64,000 nucleotides of DNA from Actinocrispum wychmicini (GCF_004345645.1 NZ_SLWS01000002.1:992001-1056000); one strand, 5' to 3'. Shown: positions 8,577-20,198, numbered from the stretch's first letter. Notes: generated by a model from the letters alone, not told the origin. A program made the numbers and translations.

Positions 8577-9402
8577 GGAACGGGCGGATGAGCGCCACGA
8601 TCTCGTCCAGATGGGCCTCCAGCGCGAAATGCCCGCCGTCGATCAGGTGGATCCGCGCGTCGGGCAGGTCGGTGCGGAACGCCGACGCACCGGCCGGGAC
8701 GAAGATCGGGTCGCCGTTGCCCCATACCGCGAGCAGCGGCACCTGGCTCGTCCGGAAGTACTCGTGGAACTGCGGGTAGCGGGCCACATTGGTCTTGTAG
8801 TCCCGCAGCATGGCGAACTGGATCAGGTCGTTGCCCGGCCGGTCCAGCAACGTCTGGTCGTGCAGCCAGGAGTCCGGGCTGACCAGCGACGGGTCCGGCT
8901 CGCCGTCCAGGTACTGGCCTTTGGTCGCCGCCGCGCTGATCGCCCCACGCAGGTGCTCCTCGGTGGGTTCACCGGCGAGCACGGGCTGGTAGTCCGCGCC
9001 GATCCCCTCGAAGTACGCGTTGCCGTTCTGGGTGACGATCGCGGTCACCCACTCCGGGTGCTCAGTGGCGATCCGCAGCCCGATCGGCGCACCGAAGTCC
9101 TGGATGTACAGGGCGAACCGGTCGATCTTCAGCTCGACCAGGAAGTCCTTGATCACCGACGCCATCGACGCGAACGAGTACTCGAACTCGTCGACCGACG
9201 GACTGTCCGAGGCGCCGTAGCCCAGGTAGTCCGGCGCGACCACGTGGAAACGGTCGGCGAGCTGCGGGATGAGGAACCGGTACATGTGCGAGCTGGTCGG
9301 GAAGCCGTGCAACAGCACGACCGTGGGGGCGTCGACCGGCCCCGCCTCCCGATAGAACACCTGGTGCCCCTGGATCTTCACGTACCTGTGGTGGACCTGC
9401 AC
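8560..9402 (-). CDS. Alpha/beta hydrolase (haloalkane dehalogenase / epoxide hydrolase-like)
   Basis: A 280-residue alpha/beta hydrolase with HGFP oxyanion motif (LLHGFPTSSHMY near residue 31) and an aspartate nucleophile in YIQDFGAPIG near residue 100. The Asp nucleophile places it with haloalkane dehalogenases and epoxide hydrolases, not esterases. The C-terminal His lies in IDGGHFALE. A GTG start at 9402 follows a strong GGAGGAG site. A perfect inverted repeat sits directly upstream (9412-9447). The true substrate is unknown. Confidence 0.85.
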   Translation of the reverse strand: MQVHHRYVKIQGHQVFYREAGPVDAPTVVLLHGFPTSSHMYRFLIPQLADRFHVVAPDYLGYGASDSPSVDEFEYSFASMASVIKDFLVELKIDRFALYIQDFGAPIGLRIATEHPEWVTAIVTQNGNAYFEGIGADYQPVLAGEPTEEHLRGAISAAATKGQYLDGEPDPSLVSPDSWLHDQTLLDRPGNDLIQFAMLRDYKTNVARYPQFHEYFRTSQVPLLAVWGNGDPIFVPAGASAFRTDLPDARIHLIDGGHFALEAHLDEIVALIRPFLSDSL

Positions 9403-9411
9403 GGCTCCTCC

Positions 9412-9447
9412 TGACTAATGGTTGTAGCTATATTTATCCATTAGTCA
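9412..9447. promoter_or_regulatory. Inverted-repeat operator upstream of the hydrolase
   Basis: Perfect 10-bp inverted repeat TGACTAATGG / CCATTAGTCA separated by 16 AT-rich bases, directly upstream of the SD of the hydrolase gene at 8560-9402. The AT-rich spacer could hold the -10 element of the leftward promoter. No regulator gene is adjacent, so the binding protein is not identified. Confidence 0.5.
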
Positions 9448-9530
9448 GCCGCTGAGTCAAGGGCGATGTCCGGACCGGTGGCGCGACTCCGACGTCTCTG
9501 CTGAAGTCATCCGGTGGAAGGAGACGAATC

Positions 9531-9928
9531 GTGAAGTACATGATCATGCTGTCGTTGACCCAGCAGGACGTCGACATGATGGCCGGCTGGTCCCCGCAGG
9601 ACGCGGCCGCGCTGGGCGAGTTCATGGGAAAGTGGAACAACGCCCTGGTCGAGTCCGGTGAGTTCGTGGACGCCCGTGGCCTGGCCGCGCCGGTGCACAC
9701 GCGGCGCGTGTCGCTCAAGGACGGTGTGCCGGTGGTCACCGACGGCCCGTACGCCGAGACCCAGGAGGTCCTGGGCGGCTACACGATCGTGGAGTGCGCG
9801 AGCTTCGACCGGGCCACCGAGATCGCCGCCCAGCTCGCCGAGACACCACACCCGGCGGACGCCCAGTTCACCCACGACTTGCACGTCGACATCCGGCCTA
9901 TCGCCGAGAACATGGCCGAGTCGCTGGA

Positions 9929-9932
<4 letters not shown>
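9531..9932 (+). CDS. YCII / DGPF-domain protein
   Basis: A 133-residue protein with the YCII-related ferredoxin-like fold. It begins MKYMIMLSLTQQD and carries the defining DGPYAETQEVLGGYTIVEC stretch (DGPF/Y-AExKE motif) at about residues 71-89. Such proteins are typically encoded just before ECF42 sigma factors and are thought to act with them. Here the stop overlaps the sigma start (ATGA). A GGAAGGAG site lies upstream. A second such pair occurs at 25644-27168. Confidence 0.87.
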
Positions 9933-11146
<1,214 letters not shown>

Positions 11147-13065
11147 ACCGCGGCGGGTCCTTCAGCTCGCCGCCCTCGGCCAGCAACGCCATGCCGTAGA
11201 TCAGTTCGGCGGTCTCGGCCAACGAGGCGTCTTCCTTGCGCTCGTCGTGCGCCTTGCGCAGTCCCGTCACCAACGGGTGGGTCGGGTTCAGCTCCAGGAT
11301 CCGTTTGACGGGCGGCAGTACCTGGCCCATCGCGCGGTACATCTTCTCCAGCGTCGGCGTCATGTCGTGGGCGTCGCCGACGATGCACGCGGGCGAGTTG
11401 GTCAGCCGGGACGACAGCCGGACCTCCTTCACGGTGTCCGCCAACGTCTCGGCCATCCACGCGGTCAGGTCCGCGAAGTCCTTCTGCTGCTCGTCGGCGG
11501 CCTTCTTCTCCTCGTCGGAGTCCAGGTCGACCTGGCCCTTGGCGATGGACTGGAAGTTCTTGCCGTCGAACTCGGTCACCGACTCGACCCACATCTCGTC
11601 GATCGGATCAGTCAGCACCAGCACCTCGTACCCCTTGGCCCGGAACGCCTCCATGTGCGGCGAGTTCTCGATCGCCGAACGGGACGCGCCGGTCAGGTAG
11701 TAGATGTGCTCCTGGCCGTCCTTCAGGCGCTCCACGTACTCCTTGAGCGTCGTGGTCTGCTCTGGGTCGTTGGTCGACGCGAACGAGGCGATTTCGAGAA
11801 TCGCGTCCTTGTTGTCGAAGTCGGCGACCAGGCCCTCCTTGACCGCGGCGCCGAACTCGCCCCAGAACTTCTGGTACTTCTCGGTGTCGTCGGCCATCAT
11901 CGACTTCACCGTGGACAGCACCTTCTTGACCAGCCGGCGGCGCATCAGCTGGATTTGGCGGTCCTGCTGGAGAATCTCCCGGGACACGTTCAGCGACAGG
12001 TCCTGCGCGTCCACGACACCCTTGACGAACCGCAAGTACTCCGGCATCAGCGCTTCGCAGTCGTCCATGATGAACACGCGCTTGACGTACAGCTGGACAC
12101 CGCGTTTGCGGTCCCGGCTGAACAGGTCCATCGGCGCCCGTGCCGGCAGGAACAGCAGCGCCTGGTATTCGAACGTGCCCTCGGCCTGCATCTGGATCGT
12201 CTCCAACGGATCGGTCCAGTCGCGGCTGATGTGCTTGTAGAACTGGTTGAACTCGTCCTGGGTCGCCTCGTCCTTGGAACGCGCCCAGAGCGCCTTCATG
12301 GAGTTGACGGTCTCCCATTCCGCGTCTTCTTCGTCACCTGCTGTGTCCTTGGCGTCCTTCCGCATTTTCACCGGCCAGGTGATGAAGTCCGAGTACCGCT
12401 GGACGATCTCGCGGATCTTCCAGGTGGCGGCGTAGTCGTACAGGTGGTCCTCGGTGTCCTCCGGCTTGAGGTGCAACGTCACCGAGGTGCCCTGCGGCGC
12501 GTCCTCGACCGTCTCGACCGTGTACGTGCCCGCACCGGCGGACTCCCAGCGGGTCGCCTCGGTCTCGCCGGCCCGCTTGGTCAGCAGCGTCACCTTGTCC
12601 GCGACCATGAAACTCGAATAGAAACCGACACCGAACTGGCCGATCAGGTCGGCGTCCGACTCCTTCGACTCCTTGAGCTTCCGCAACAGCTCGGCCGTGC
12701 CGGATTTCGCGATCGTGCCGATCAGGTCGACCACCTCGGCGCGCGACATCCCGATCCCGTTGTCCCGGACCGTCAGCGTGCGCTGGTCCTTGTCGACCTC
12801 GAGTTCGATCCGCAGGTCGGACGTTTCGACCTGGAGCTCCTTGTCGCGAAACGCCTCAAGCCGGATCTTGTCCAGCGCGTCCGACGAGTTGGAGATCAAC
12901 TCGCGCAGGAAGATGTCCTTGTTCGAATAGATCGAATGGACCATCAACTGCAGCAGCTGGCGTGCCTCGGCCTGGAACTCGAGCGTCTCGATCTGCGTGT
13001 CCACTGTCTTCCTCTCGGGCGTACTCACCGACGTCAGACACCCCCGGTGCCTGCCCCGGCGACCA

Positions 13066-13644
13066 TTATCCCAACAGCCCGGCGAGGGCTTCGGCCGCGT
13101 CGGCCAGGTAGTCCTCGTCGACGCTGCCCGGATCGAAAACCGCACGCTGGGCCAGCCCACTGGCCAGGGCGGCGACCGCCGGAGCGAGCCGACTGGCCTG
13201 GTCCGCGGTGGTTCGCCGATCGCCGAACTGACGGGCGGTGAGCAGTTCGGTCAGCTTCGCGGACGGTGTGCCGGTCGCCAGTTCGAGTCCCCGCACCGCG
13301 GCCGCCCCGGCTTCCAGTTCGAACGCGAAGCGCTCCCGGGCCCGTGGGTCGACCGCGGCCCTGTACATGACGGCGGCGTAACCGCGGAGGACCTCGGTCA
13401 GTGACAACGCCGGGTCCGCCAAGGGCGCCACCGCGTTCTCAAACTCCGCCACCAGGCGTTCCATCGCGGCGGCCAGCAGTTCGCGCTTGCTGCCGAAGAT
13501 CGAGTAGACGGCACCGGTGGTCAGCCCGGCGCGGTCGGCCAGGTCCTCCAGCCGGGTCGCCCGGTAGCCGTGGGCCGCCACCTCGGCCAACGCGGCGTCG
13601 ATCAGGGCTTCCCGGTTGCGCTGTCTTGCCTCGGTCCGTCGCAC
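13066..13644 (-). CDS. TetR family transcriptional regulator
   Basis: A 192-residue TetR repressor. The N-terminal HTH covers residues 8-55: REALIDAALAEVAAHGYRAT, LEDLADRAGLTTGAVYSIFG and SKRELLAAAM. An Ala-rich ligand-binding domain follows. The start is a GTG at 13644. It is divergent from the M14 peptidase gene and separated from it by 57 bp containing an AT-rich palindrome, so it probably controls that gene and itself. Confidence 0.88.
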   Translation of the reverse strand: MRRTEARQRNREALIDAALAEVAAHGYRATRLEDLADRAGLTTGAVYSIFGSKRELLAAAMERLVAEFENAVAPLADPALSLTEVLRGYAAVMYRAAVDPRARERFAFELEAGAAAVRGLELATGTPSAKLTELLTARQFGDRRTTADQASRLAPAVAALASGLAQRAVFDPGSVDEDYLADAAEALAGLLG

Positions 13645-13660
13645 CGGACTGATGATAATC

Positions 13661-13678
13661 TGATTATTGTAGTAATCA
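13661..13678. promoter_or_regulatory. Candidate TetR operator
   Basis: Near-perfect inverted repeat TGATTATT-gt-AGTAATCA (one mismatch) inside an AT-rich island in the divergent tetR/M14 peptidase gap. It is the only AT-rich stretch there, so it probably overlaps both promoters. Binding by the adjacent TetR is inferred from position. Confidence 0.5.
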
Positions 13679-13701
13679 AATTACGGAAACGGAGGGCACG
13701 G

Positions 13702-15042
13702 ATGGACGAGGTTCAGCGGCTGTACGACACGGTGGAGCGGGTCGACCGGTTCCCCGGCGTCGACCAGATGCACGCGTTCGTCGACGACCTGGCCGCGAGG
13801 TACCCGGACCGGGTGGCGGTCGAGCCGATCGGCCGGTCCCGGGGCGGCGACCAGATCCAGGACGTCCGGGTCGGGTCCGGGCCGAACCACGTGATCGTGA
13901 TCGGCGGCCCGCACCCGAACGAGCCGATCGGGCTGCTCACCATCCAGCACCTGCTGCGGCAGCTGTGCGCCGAGGACGACCTGCTCGCGCGGATGGCGGC
14001 GACCTGGCACTTCGTGCCGTGCGTCGACCCGGACGGCACCCGGCTGAACGAGGGCTGGTACGCCGGGCCGATCACGCGTGAGCACGTCGCCCGGCACATG
14101 TACCGTCCGCCGATCGACGAACAGCCGGAATGGACGTTCCCCGCGACCTGGCGCGGCACCGGCTTCGGTTCGCCGATCCCGGAAACCCAGGCCCTGATGA
14201 CCCTGATCGACCGGACCGAACCCGCGTTGATCGCGTCGCTGCACAACGGCGACTTCGGTGGCGGGTTCTTCTACGTCGCCGGCGGCGACCCCACCTACTT
14301 CACGGCGCTGACCCAACTGCTCGCCGACGCGGACATACCGCCGCACCTCTCGGAACCCGACGCACCAGGCGCGCGCCCACTGCACCCGGGCGTCTTCGAA
14401 CTGCCCACCATCGAGCAGTTGTGCGACACCATGGCCGCCGCCGGCGCCGACCCACTGTCGTTCTTCCCCGGCGGCTGTTCCCGCGACTACTCGTCCCCCT
14501 ACGGCACCGCGTTCCTGGTCTGCGAGCTTCCACTGTGGACGGATCCACGCTCGGCCGACGCCACCCCGGGCGACCAGACCTTACGTGAAGTGGCACTCGC
14601 CGCCGCCGTCGCGTACCGGGACGTGCACGACCGGGTCGCCGGCATCCTCGACCGAGTGTCCTCCCAGTTGAGCGGCCACAGCCCCGTCCAGCGGGCGCTC
14701 ACTGAAGGACTGCCCACCGTCCTGGCGATGGCGCAAGCCAAGGAAGCGACCGCTACCGACGACCGGACCGCCACCAACGCCGAGATCTTCCTTGACCAAC
14801 TGGCGTTTCCGAGCATGCTGCGGTTGCGCGTCGGCGGCATGCTCCTGCGTCTGCTGTCCGACGAGGCCGCACCTGTGTTCGCCCGCGAACGGGCTGAGTT
14901 CGCCCCGGTGTTCGACGAGTGGTGTGCCGAGGTTCGGGCGACCGCGCCGGGCGACCTCGTTCCGCTGGACCGGCTGGTGGCGGTCCAGTCCGCCGCGATC
15001 GGCCTCGCGGTCACCCGGATCCGGGACGGACTGCCGATCTGA
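13702..15042 (+). CDS. M14 family zinc carboxypeptidase
   Basis: A 446-residue metallopeptidase of the M14 (carboxypeptidase A-like) fold. The zinc ligands HxxE appear as GGPHPNEPIG near residue 73, the third ligand as ASLHNGD near residue 178 and the catalytic Glu in LVCELPLW near residue 275. No signal peptide is visible, so it is probably cytoplasmic and acts on small peptides or amide/ester conjugates. The ATG at 13702 follows GGAGGG; the frame is open further upstream through the operator, which is not coding. It is divergent from tetR. Confidence 0.87.
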   Translation: MDEVQRLYDTVERVDRFPGVDQMHAFVDDLAARYPDRVAVEPIGRSRGGDQIQDVRVGSGPNHVIVIGGPHPNEPIGLLTIQHLLRQLCAEDDLLARMAATWHFVPCVDPDGTRLNEGWYAGPITREHVARHMYRPPIDEQPEWTFPATWRGTGFGSPIPETQALMTLIDRTEPALIASLHNGDFGGGFFYVAGGDPTYFTALTQLLADADIPPHLSEPDAPGARPLHPGVFELPTIEQLCDTMAAAGADPLSFFPGGCSRDYSSPYGTAFLVCELPLWTDPRSADATPGDQTLREVALAAAVAYRDVHDRVAGILDRVSSQLSGHSPVQRALTEGLPTVLAMAQAKEATATDDRTATNAEIFLDQLAFPSMLRLRVGGMLLRLLSDEAAPVFARERAEFAPVFDEWCAEVRATAPGDLVPLDRLVAVQSAAIGLAVTRIRDGLPI

Positions 15043-15091
15043 CAGCCTCGGCACAACCGGTCTGCAACCGGCCGGCCGTATCAACAGCGTC

Positions 15092-15730
15092 ATGCGAAAA
15101 CACAAGTGGTGGTTACGGGGTATCGCCTTCCTGCTGGCCGGCCTGCTGGGGATGACGTCGTTCGTCGCTCCCACCAGGGAGGCGTCGGCCGGGGGGCAGA
15201 CGTTGATCTGCTGGTGGGTCTGGTCGTGGCCGCACCACAGATGGGAGCTGCACTGCCGGGTCGAGCTGGTTTACCTGCCGTACGAGGAGCGGGGGGGCTG
15301 TCTGCCCTGTGGGTTGAAGGTGAACTACCGGGAGGACCCGGCCGTGGACCCGGACACGCTCGGCAGGATCGACCAGTCCGTGGTGGCCGGCCTGGTCGGG
15401 TTGGGTGACGCGGAGTTCAGCCAGGACCCGGCGCGGCGGGGCAAGCTGCGCGACGCCGCGTTGACGTCGTTCACCGACGCCGCGCAAGCCGCTGGGCAGT
15501 CCACGCTGAGGCTCGACAGTGTGGGCATCGCCAACCCGGAGAGGAACACGTACGAGCCCAGGGACATCGCTCCGCTGGCGGCGAGTGGTGGTGATGTCGC
15601 CGATGGGATCGCGCTGCTCCAGCGGTCCTTCGCCGACCCGAAGAACGCGGCCCAGCTGCGCGCCGCGGCCGTGGCCCAGTTCGACGAGGCGTACCAGGAG
15701 TTGTCACGACATGTGGTGATCCAGGGCTAG
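15092..15730 (+). CDS. Secreted hypothetical protein with Trp/Cys-rich N-terminal segment
   Basis: A 212-residue protein with a clear signal peptide: a basic MRKHKWW start, a hydrophobic run (GIAFLLAGLLGMTSFV) and an Ala-Ser-Ala type cleavage site near residue 33. The mature N terminus is unusual, with several Trp residues and four Cys (LICWWVWSWPHHRWELHC, then GGCLPC), which could make two disulfides outside the cell. The remainder is helical and Ala-rich. I do not recognise a family. It stands between the peptidase and the AfsR-like regulator. Confidence 0.7.
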   Translation: MRKHKWWLRGIAFLLAGLLGMTSFVAPTREASAGGQTLICWWVWSWPHHRWELHCRVELVYLPYEERGGCLPCGLKVNYREDPAVDPDTLGRIDQSVVAGLVGLGDAEFSQDPARRGKLRDAALTSFTDAAQAAGQSTLRLDSVGIANPERNTYEPRDIAPLAASGGDVADGIALLQRSFADPKNAAQLRAAAVAQFDEAYQELSRHVVIQG

Positions 15731-15790
15731 CGCGTAACGTTCCGGATGTGGTGTCGCGGACGATAGGCAATGGGTGAAGGCCCTGTGGGC

Positions 15791-18700
15791 ATGCGCGTAG
15801 AGGTGCTGGGGCCGGTGCGGATCGTCGGCGAGGATGGCGAACCGATCGAGGTCGCGGGCGCCAGGTTGCGCATGTTGCTGGGCAGGCTGGCGCTGTCCGT
15901 GGGCCAGGCGGTGTCCTCCGACGCGTTGATCGAGGACATCTGGGGAGCGGAAGCGCCAGCCGGGCCCACGAACACGCTGCACGCCCTGGTGCATCGGCTG
16001 CGGCGGGCGTTGCCGGCGGCCGGGGTGGTGGAGTCGCTGCCCGTGGGTTACCGGCTCGTACTCCCGGCCGACTCCCTTGACGCGCACCGGTTCGAGGTGC
16101 TGGCCGCGCGGGGCAGGCGTGAGTTGGTGGCGGGTCAGCCCGAACTGGCGGCGGCGACGCTCGGGGAGGCGCTCGCGCTGTGGCACGGGACCGCGTTCGC
16201 AGATGTGCTCGCGGCTCCCTATGCCGGGTCGGCCGGTGCGCGGCTGGAGGAGCTTCGGGCCGCGGCCCGAGAGGATCGTTTTGACGCGGAACTGCACCTG
16301 GGGCGGCACACCGAAGTACTGCCCGATCTGGAGGTGGCGTGCGCGGACAATCCACTACGCGAACGCTTGACCGCGTTGCGGATGCGGGCCCTTGCCGCGG
16401 CGGGCCGCCAGTCGGACGCGCTCGCCGCCTACGCGGATGTCCGGGACAGGCTGGCTGACGAGCTCGGTGTCGACCCTTCCGCCGAGCTGCAACGGACCCA
16501 GCTGGCGCTGCTGCGCGGCGAACTGGACCGGTCGGTGGTCCGGGCCGAGCCCGCGCCGGGTCGGCTGCCGGCCCGCTTGACGTCGTTCGTCGGCCGTGCC
16601 GACGAGCTGAAGCTGCTGGCCGAGCTGATGGCGACCGCCCGCATGGTGACCGTGATCGGTCCGGGTGGCGTCGGGAAGACCCGGCTGGCCGTGGAGGCGG
16701 CGTCCCACCACCCGGCGTACGGCGCCGGTCGACTGTGGCTGGTCCCGTTGGCCGGGGTGGAGAGTCCGCAAGGGGTGGCCGCCGCGATCCTCGGGACGCT
16801 CAGCGCGGGCGCCGGCCAACCCACCGCCGGCCCGGCCGAGCCGCTGGACCGGGTGGCCGGCCTGCTCGGCGGGGACGACGCCGTGCTGATCCTGGACAAC
16901 TGCGAACAGGTGGTCGCCGAGGTGGCGCGGGCCGCCCAGCTGCTGCTCGAGGCGCGGCCACGGCTGACCATCCTGGCCACCAGCCGGGAGTCACTGGAGA
17001 TCATCGGCGAGGCACTGTGTCGGCTCGGCCCGCTTGACGTCCCGCCGGCGAGCCCGGAGATCATCGATGCGACCGAGTCGGCCGCGGTACGGCTGTTCCT
17101 GGATCGCGCGGTCACCGTCCAGCCCGGGTTCACCCTCGACGAGTCCACGATCGGCCCCACTGTGGAGGTGGTGCGCCGGCTGGACGGCCTGCCGCTCGCA
17201 CTGGAACTGGCGGCGGCCCGCCTGCGGGCGCTGAGCATCGGCCAGGTCGCCCAGCGTCTTGACGACCGGTTCCGCCTGTTGTCCACGGGCAACCGGGCGG
17301 CCCAGCCCCGGCAGCGCACCCTGCGTGCGGTGATCGAGTGGAGCTGGGAGCTGCTGTCCGATCGGGAACGGGCACTGGCGCGGCGGCTGGCGATCTTTCC
17401 CGCCACCACCACTGTCGGCGCGATCGAGGCAGTCTGCGCGGACGGGCACCTGTTGGTGCCCGGGGACGTCGTCTACGTGCTCGGCTCACTCGTCGACAAG
17501 TCGCTCGTGGAGCAGAGCGGGGACGGTTACCGGATGCTGGAGAGCATTCGTGCGTTCATGACCGATGAGCTTTCGCGGGCAGGTGAGCGGGAGACGGTCC
17601 GCGACCGGTTCACCCGCTACTTCGCCGCGCTGGCCGCCGAGCACGAGCCGCTGGTGCGAAGCCACGATCAGCCTTCGTCGCTGATCGTGCTCGCGGCCGA
17701 GTACGACAACCTGGTGTTCGCGCTGCGGCTGGCGCTCGACAGCCGGAACGCGGCTGCCGCGGTACAGCTGCTTGGTCTGCTGCACTGGTACTGGTACGCG
17801 CTGCGCTACGACGCCCGGACGGAGTCGTTCGTCGCCGAGGCGCTCACGTTGGGCGATTCGCTTCCTGGTGACGCCCGGGCCGCCTTCGCCGCGATCGACG
17901 CCCTGATCGGTGACAACGGTCCGACCAACGATCCGCGGCGGGTGCGTGACCTGATCGCCGAGTGTTCGGATACCGGCGCGCTGCGGCGGTATCCGCTGCT
18001 GCTCATGGTGACGCTGCCCATCGCGCACCAGATGGGTCTGGACGACCTGGTCGAAGCCGAGATGGCCAGTGTGCGGAACGGTTCGGACGCGTGGGCCGTC
18101 GCCTGCATGTCGGTGCTGGAGGGCCGCATCGCCGGGGATCGCGGCGACTGGGCGGGCATGGTTTCCGCCAGGGAGCGGGCGGCTCGCGAGTTCACCGAGA
18201 CCGGGGATCGACTGTGGACGGCGGTCGCGCTGGCGGTCATGGCCGAGGTCCATTCCGTCCGGGGCGATCACGACGCGGCGATCACGGCCGTGAAACGCGG
18301 CCTCGCGCTGGCCGCCGGCTCCGGCTCACAGGACGAGGTGTCGTATCTGCTGGCGCTGGCCACCGTGCGGATGCGCGCCGGCGACCTGGACGGTGCCAGC
18401 CGCGATGTCGACGCTGCCGAGCAGCTGACGCGGGCCCGTGGGCTGTGGTATATGGAGATCGAGGTACAGCGGGGGTGGGCCGAGCTCCACCGCCGCCGCG
18501 GCGACTCCGACCAGGCGGAACGGGCCCTCGATCGGCTGGCGGAGCTGGCTGATCAGGTCCGGACTTCGGCCCAGGACGACTGGCTGGCACCGACCAGGAT
18601 GGCGTTCCTGCTGACGAACGCGGACATCGCGCGAGCCCGCGCCCTGCTGCCCGCCGCGATCACCGCGGCCATGGCAGGTGGCGAACCTGCTCCGGCCGCG

Positions 18701-18940
18701 CAGCAACTGGCCCGGCTGCTTTTCCTGGAAGCCGACCTGTCCGGTGCGGCGACCGCGCTCGGCATGAGCGAGGCCATTCGCGGCGCCTTCGACAACGGCG
18801 ACCCGGAGCTGCGGGAGTTGACTGTCGAGCTCGCCCGACGGCTTGGGCAGCACGACTACGACCAGGCGTACCGGGCGGGCGCGCGGCTGTCGCGGCCGGA
18901 CGCGCTCGCCCGCTTGAACGTCCTGCGCGACCAGGCCTGA
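15791..18940 (+). CDS. AfsR/SARP-like regulator: winged-helix, BTAD, NB-ARC ATPase and TPR domains
   Basis: A 1,049-residue regulator of the AfsR type. An OmpR-like winged helix (about residues 1-90: LRMLLGRLALSVGQAVSSDA and LHALVHRLRRAL) and a BTAD domain (about 90-240, ending DELGVDPSAELQ) are followed by a STAND/NB-ARC ATPase. The P-loop there is GPGGVGKTRLA, Walker B is VLILDNCEQVV and the conserved GLPLALELAAARL follows. The C-terminal half is TPR-like helices. Such proteins activate secondary-metabolite or hydrolase genes. I chose ATG 15791 for its upstream GGTGAAGG site; an in-frame ATG at 15770 is the alternative. No biosynthetic genes are directly adjacent. Confidence 0.87.
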   Translation: MRVEVLGPVRIVGEDGEPIEVAGARLRMLLGRLALSVGQAVSSDALIEDIWGAEAPAGPTNTLHALVHRLRRALPAAGVVESLPVGYRLVLPADSLDAHRFEVLAARGRRELVAGQPELAAATLGEALALWHGTAFADVLAAPYAGSAGARLEELRAAAREDRFDAELHLGRHTEVLPDLEVACADNPLRERLTALRMRALAAAGRQSDALAAYADVRDRLADELGVDPSAELQRTQLALLRGELDRSVVRAEPAPGRLPARLTSFVGRADELKLLAELMATARMVTVIGPGGVGKTRLAVEAASHHPAYGAGRLWLVPLAGVESPQGVAAAILGTLSAGAGQPTAGPAEPLDRVAGLLGGDDAVLILDNCEQVVAEVARAAQLLLEARPRLTILATSRESLEIIGEALCRLGPLDVPPASPEIIDATESAAVRLFLDRAVTVQPGFTLDESTIGPTVEVVRRLDGLPLALELAAARLRALSIGQVAQRLDDRFRLLSTGNRAAQPRQRTLRAVIEWSWELLSDRERALARRLAIFPATTTVGAIEAVCADGHLLVPGDVVYVLGSLVDKSLVEQSGDGYRMLESIRAFMTDELSRAGERETVRDRFTRYFAALAAEHEPLVRSHDQPSSLIVLAAEYDNLVFALRLALDSRNAAAAVQLLGLLHWYWYALRYDARTESFVAEALTLGDSLPGDARAAFAAIDALIGDNGPTNDPRRVRDLIAECSDTGALRRYPLLLMVTLPIAHQMGLDDLVEAEMASVRNGSDAWAVACMSVLEGRIAGDRGDWAGMVSARERAAREFTETGDRLWTAVALAVMAEVHSVRGDHDAAITAVKRGLALAAGSGSQDEVSYLLALATVRMRAGDLDGASRDVDAAEQLTRARGLWYMEIEVQRGWAELHRRRGDSDQAERALDRLAELADQVRTSAQDDWLAPTRMAFLLTNADIARARALLPAAITAAMAGGEPAPAAQQLARLLFLEADLSGAATALGMSEAIRGAFDNGDPELRELTVELARRLGQHDYDQAYRAGARLSRPDALARLNVLRDQA

Positions 18941-19035
18941 TACGCCGACCGGTCCGGTGTAAGCGCCGGATAAGACGGCTGTCATCGCCGACGCGCACCG
19001 TTGTGTCGAACCAACCGATCTGGGAGGGAATCGAC

Positions 19036-20196
19036 ATGACAGGCTTCGAAAGCGCTGGCCGCGAGAAGGTCCGCGAGGTCCTGGACTGGGCGGTGACGGG
19101 CGGGGGCGCCCCCAGCGTCGCCGTTCAGATCCAGGACGACAACGGCACGTGGTTCGGCTCAGCCGGGCCGGCCGACGCCACGACCGGCGCCCGGCGGGTG
19201 CCGGGCGAGCAACTGCACATCGCCAGCGCCTCCAAGGCGTACACCGCCGCCACCGTGCTGCGCCTGGCAGCCGAGGGACGGCTGAGCATCGACGACACCG
19301 TGGCGAAGTGGCTGCCGGGTGCGATGGCCGAGAACGGCTATGACGGCACCAAGGTCACCATCCGGCAGTTGCTGTCCAACACCAGCGGCCTCTTCGCCAC
19401 CGGCATGGCCATGGAACTACAGCGCCGCTACAACATCCGCTCCGCGTTCGCCAAGCACCGCTTCGACGTGTGGCCGGCCGAGGACGTGCTGAAGGTCGCC
19501 ATCTCGGAACCACCGGTGCACCAGCCGGGCGAGGGGTTCTGGTACTCCAACGGCGGTTTCGCGTTCGCCGCGGCGATCGTCGAGAAGGTCACCGGCAACA
19601 CCTTCGAGTCCGAAGTGGACCGCGCGGTCGTCCAGCCGCTCGGCCTGCCGAACACCTTCGCTCGGGGCCGCGAGGAAACCGGATACCGGGGCCGCTACCC
19701 CCGGCTGTACTCGAAGGTCTTCCTCAAGGAAGGCGCCCGTCCCGAGGACGTCACACCGGACAACTGGCCGAGCATGCTGGAGGACCCGAACCTCGCGCCC
19801 ATGGACACCACCGAGGTCAACACGTCGTGGGGTTGGGGGGCGGCCAACGTCGTGGCGCCGCTGGACGAGCTGATCGTGTTCGTCGACGCGATCATCACCG
19901 GCAGTCTGCTCCCGGAGGCCCAACACCGGGAGATGTGGAGCACCGTGTCCACCAAGGGCGCCCACTGGCTGGCCAACACCCGCTACGGGCTGGGCGTCTT
20001 CGAGCTGACGCTGGCCGATGGCCAGCAGCTGCGCGGCGTGGCCGGCGCGAGCGCGGGAACCAACACCTTGGCCATGGGCACTCCCGACGGCAGGCACACC
20101 GTCGCCGCCCACGTCGCCAACGACTCCGCCTTCCCGATCTTCGACAAGATCATCGAGGCCGAGTTCGGCGCGCCCGGTCTCAAGCTGGACATCTGA
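19036..20196 (+). CDS. Serine hydrolase / beta-lactamase family (class C-like)
   Basis: A 386-residue penicillin-binding-protein-like serine hydrolase. The SxxK nucleophile motif is SASKAYTA near residue 65, the Tyr motif is the YSN of FWYSNGGF near residue 170, and the LLSNTSGL segment is typical of the family. No signal peptide is visible, so it is probably an intracellular esterase or amidase, not a secreted beta-lactamase. The ATG at 19036 follows GGGAGGGAA. It ends at the edge of the 169-bp palindromic element. Confidence 0.86.
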   Translation: MTGFESAGREKVREVLDWAVTGGGAPSVAVQIQDDNGTWFGSAGPADATTGARRVPGEQLHIASASKAYTAATVLRLAAEGRLSIDDTVAKWLPGAMAENGYDGTKVTIRQLLSNTSGLFATGMAMELQRRYNIRSAFAKHRFDVWPAEDVLKVAISEPPVHQPGEGFWYSNGGFAFAAAIVEKVTGNTFESEVDRAVVQPLGLPNTFARGREETGYRGRYPRLYSKVFLKEGARPEDVTPDNWPSMLEDPNLAPMDTTEVNTSWGWGAANVVAPLDELIVFVDAIITGSLLPEAQHREMWSTVSTKGAHWLANTRYGLGVFELTLADGQQLRGVAGASAGTNTLAMGTPDGRHTVAAHVANDSAFPIFDKIIEAEFGAPGLKLDI

Positions 20197-20198
20197 CA

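Noticed and set aside
18941..19035. Hairpin-like CCGGT/GCCGG repeats after the AfsR-like regulator
   Set aside because: Short, imperfect and expected by chance in such GC-rich DNA; no T-tract.
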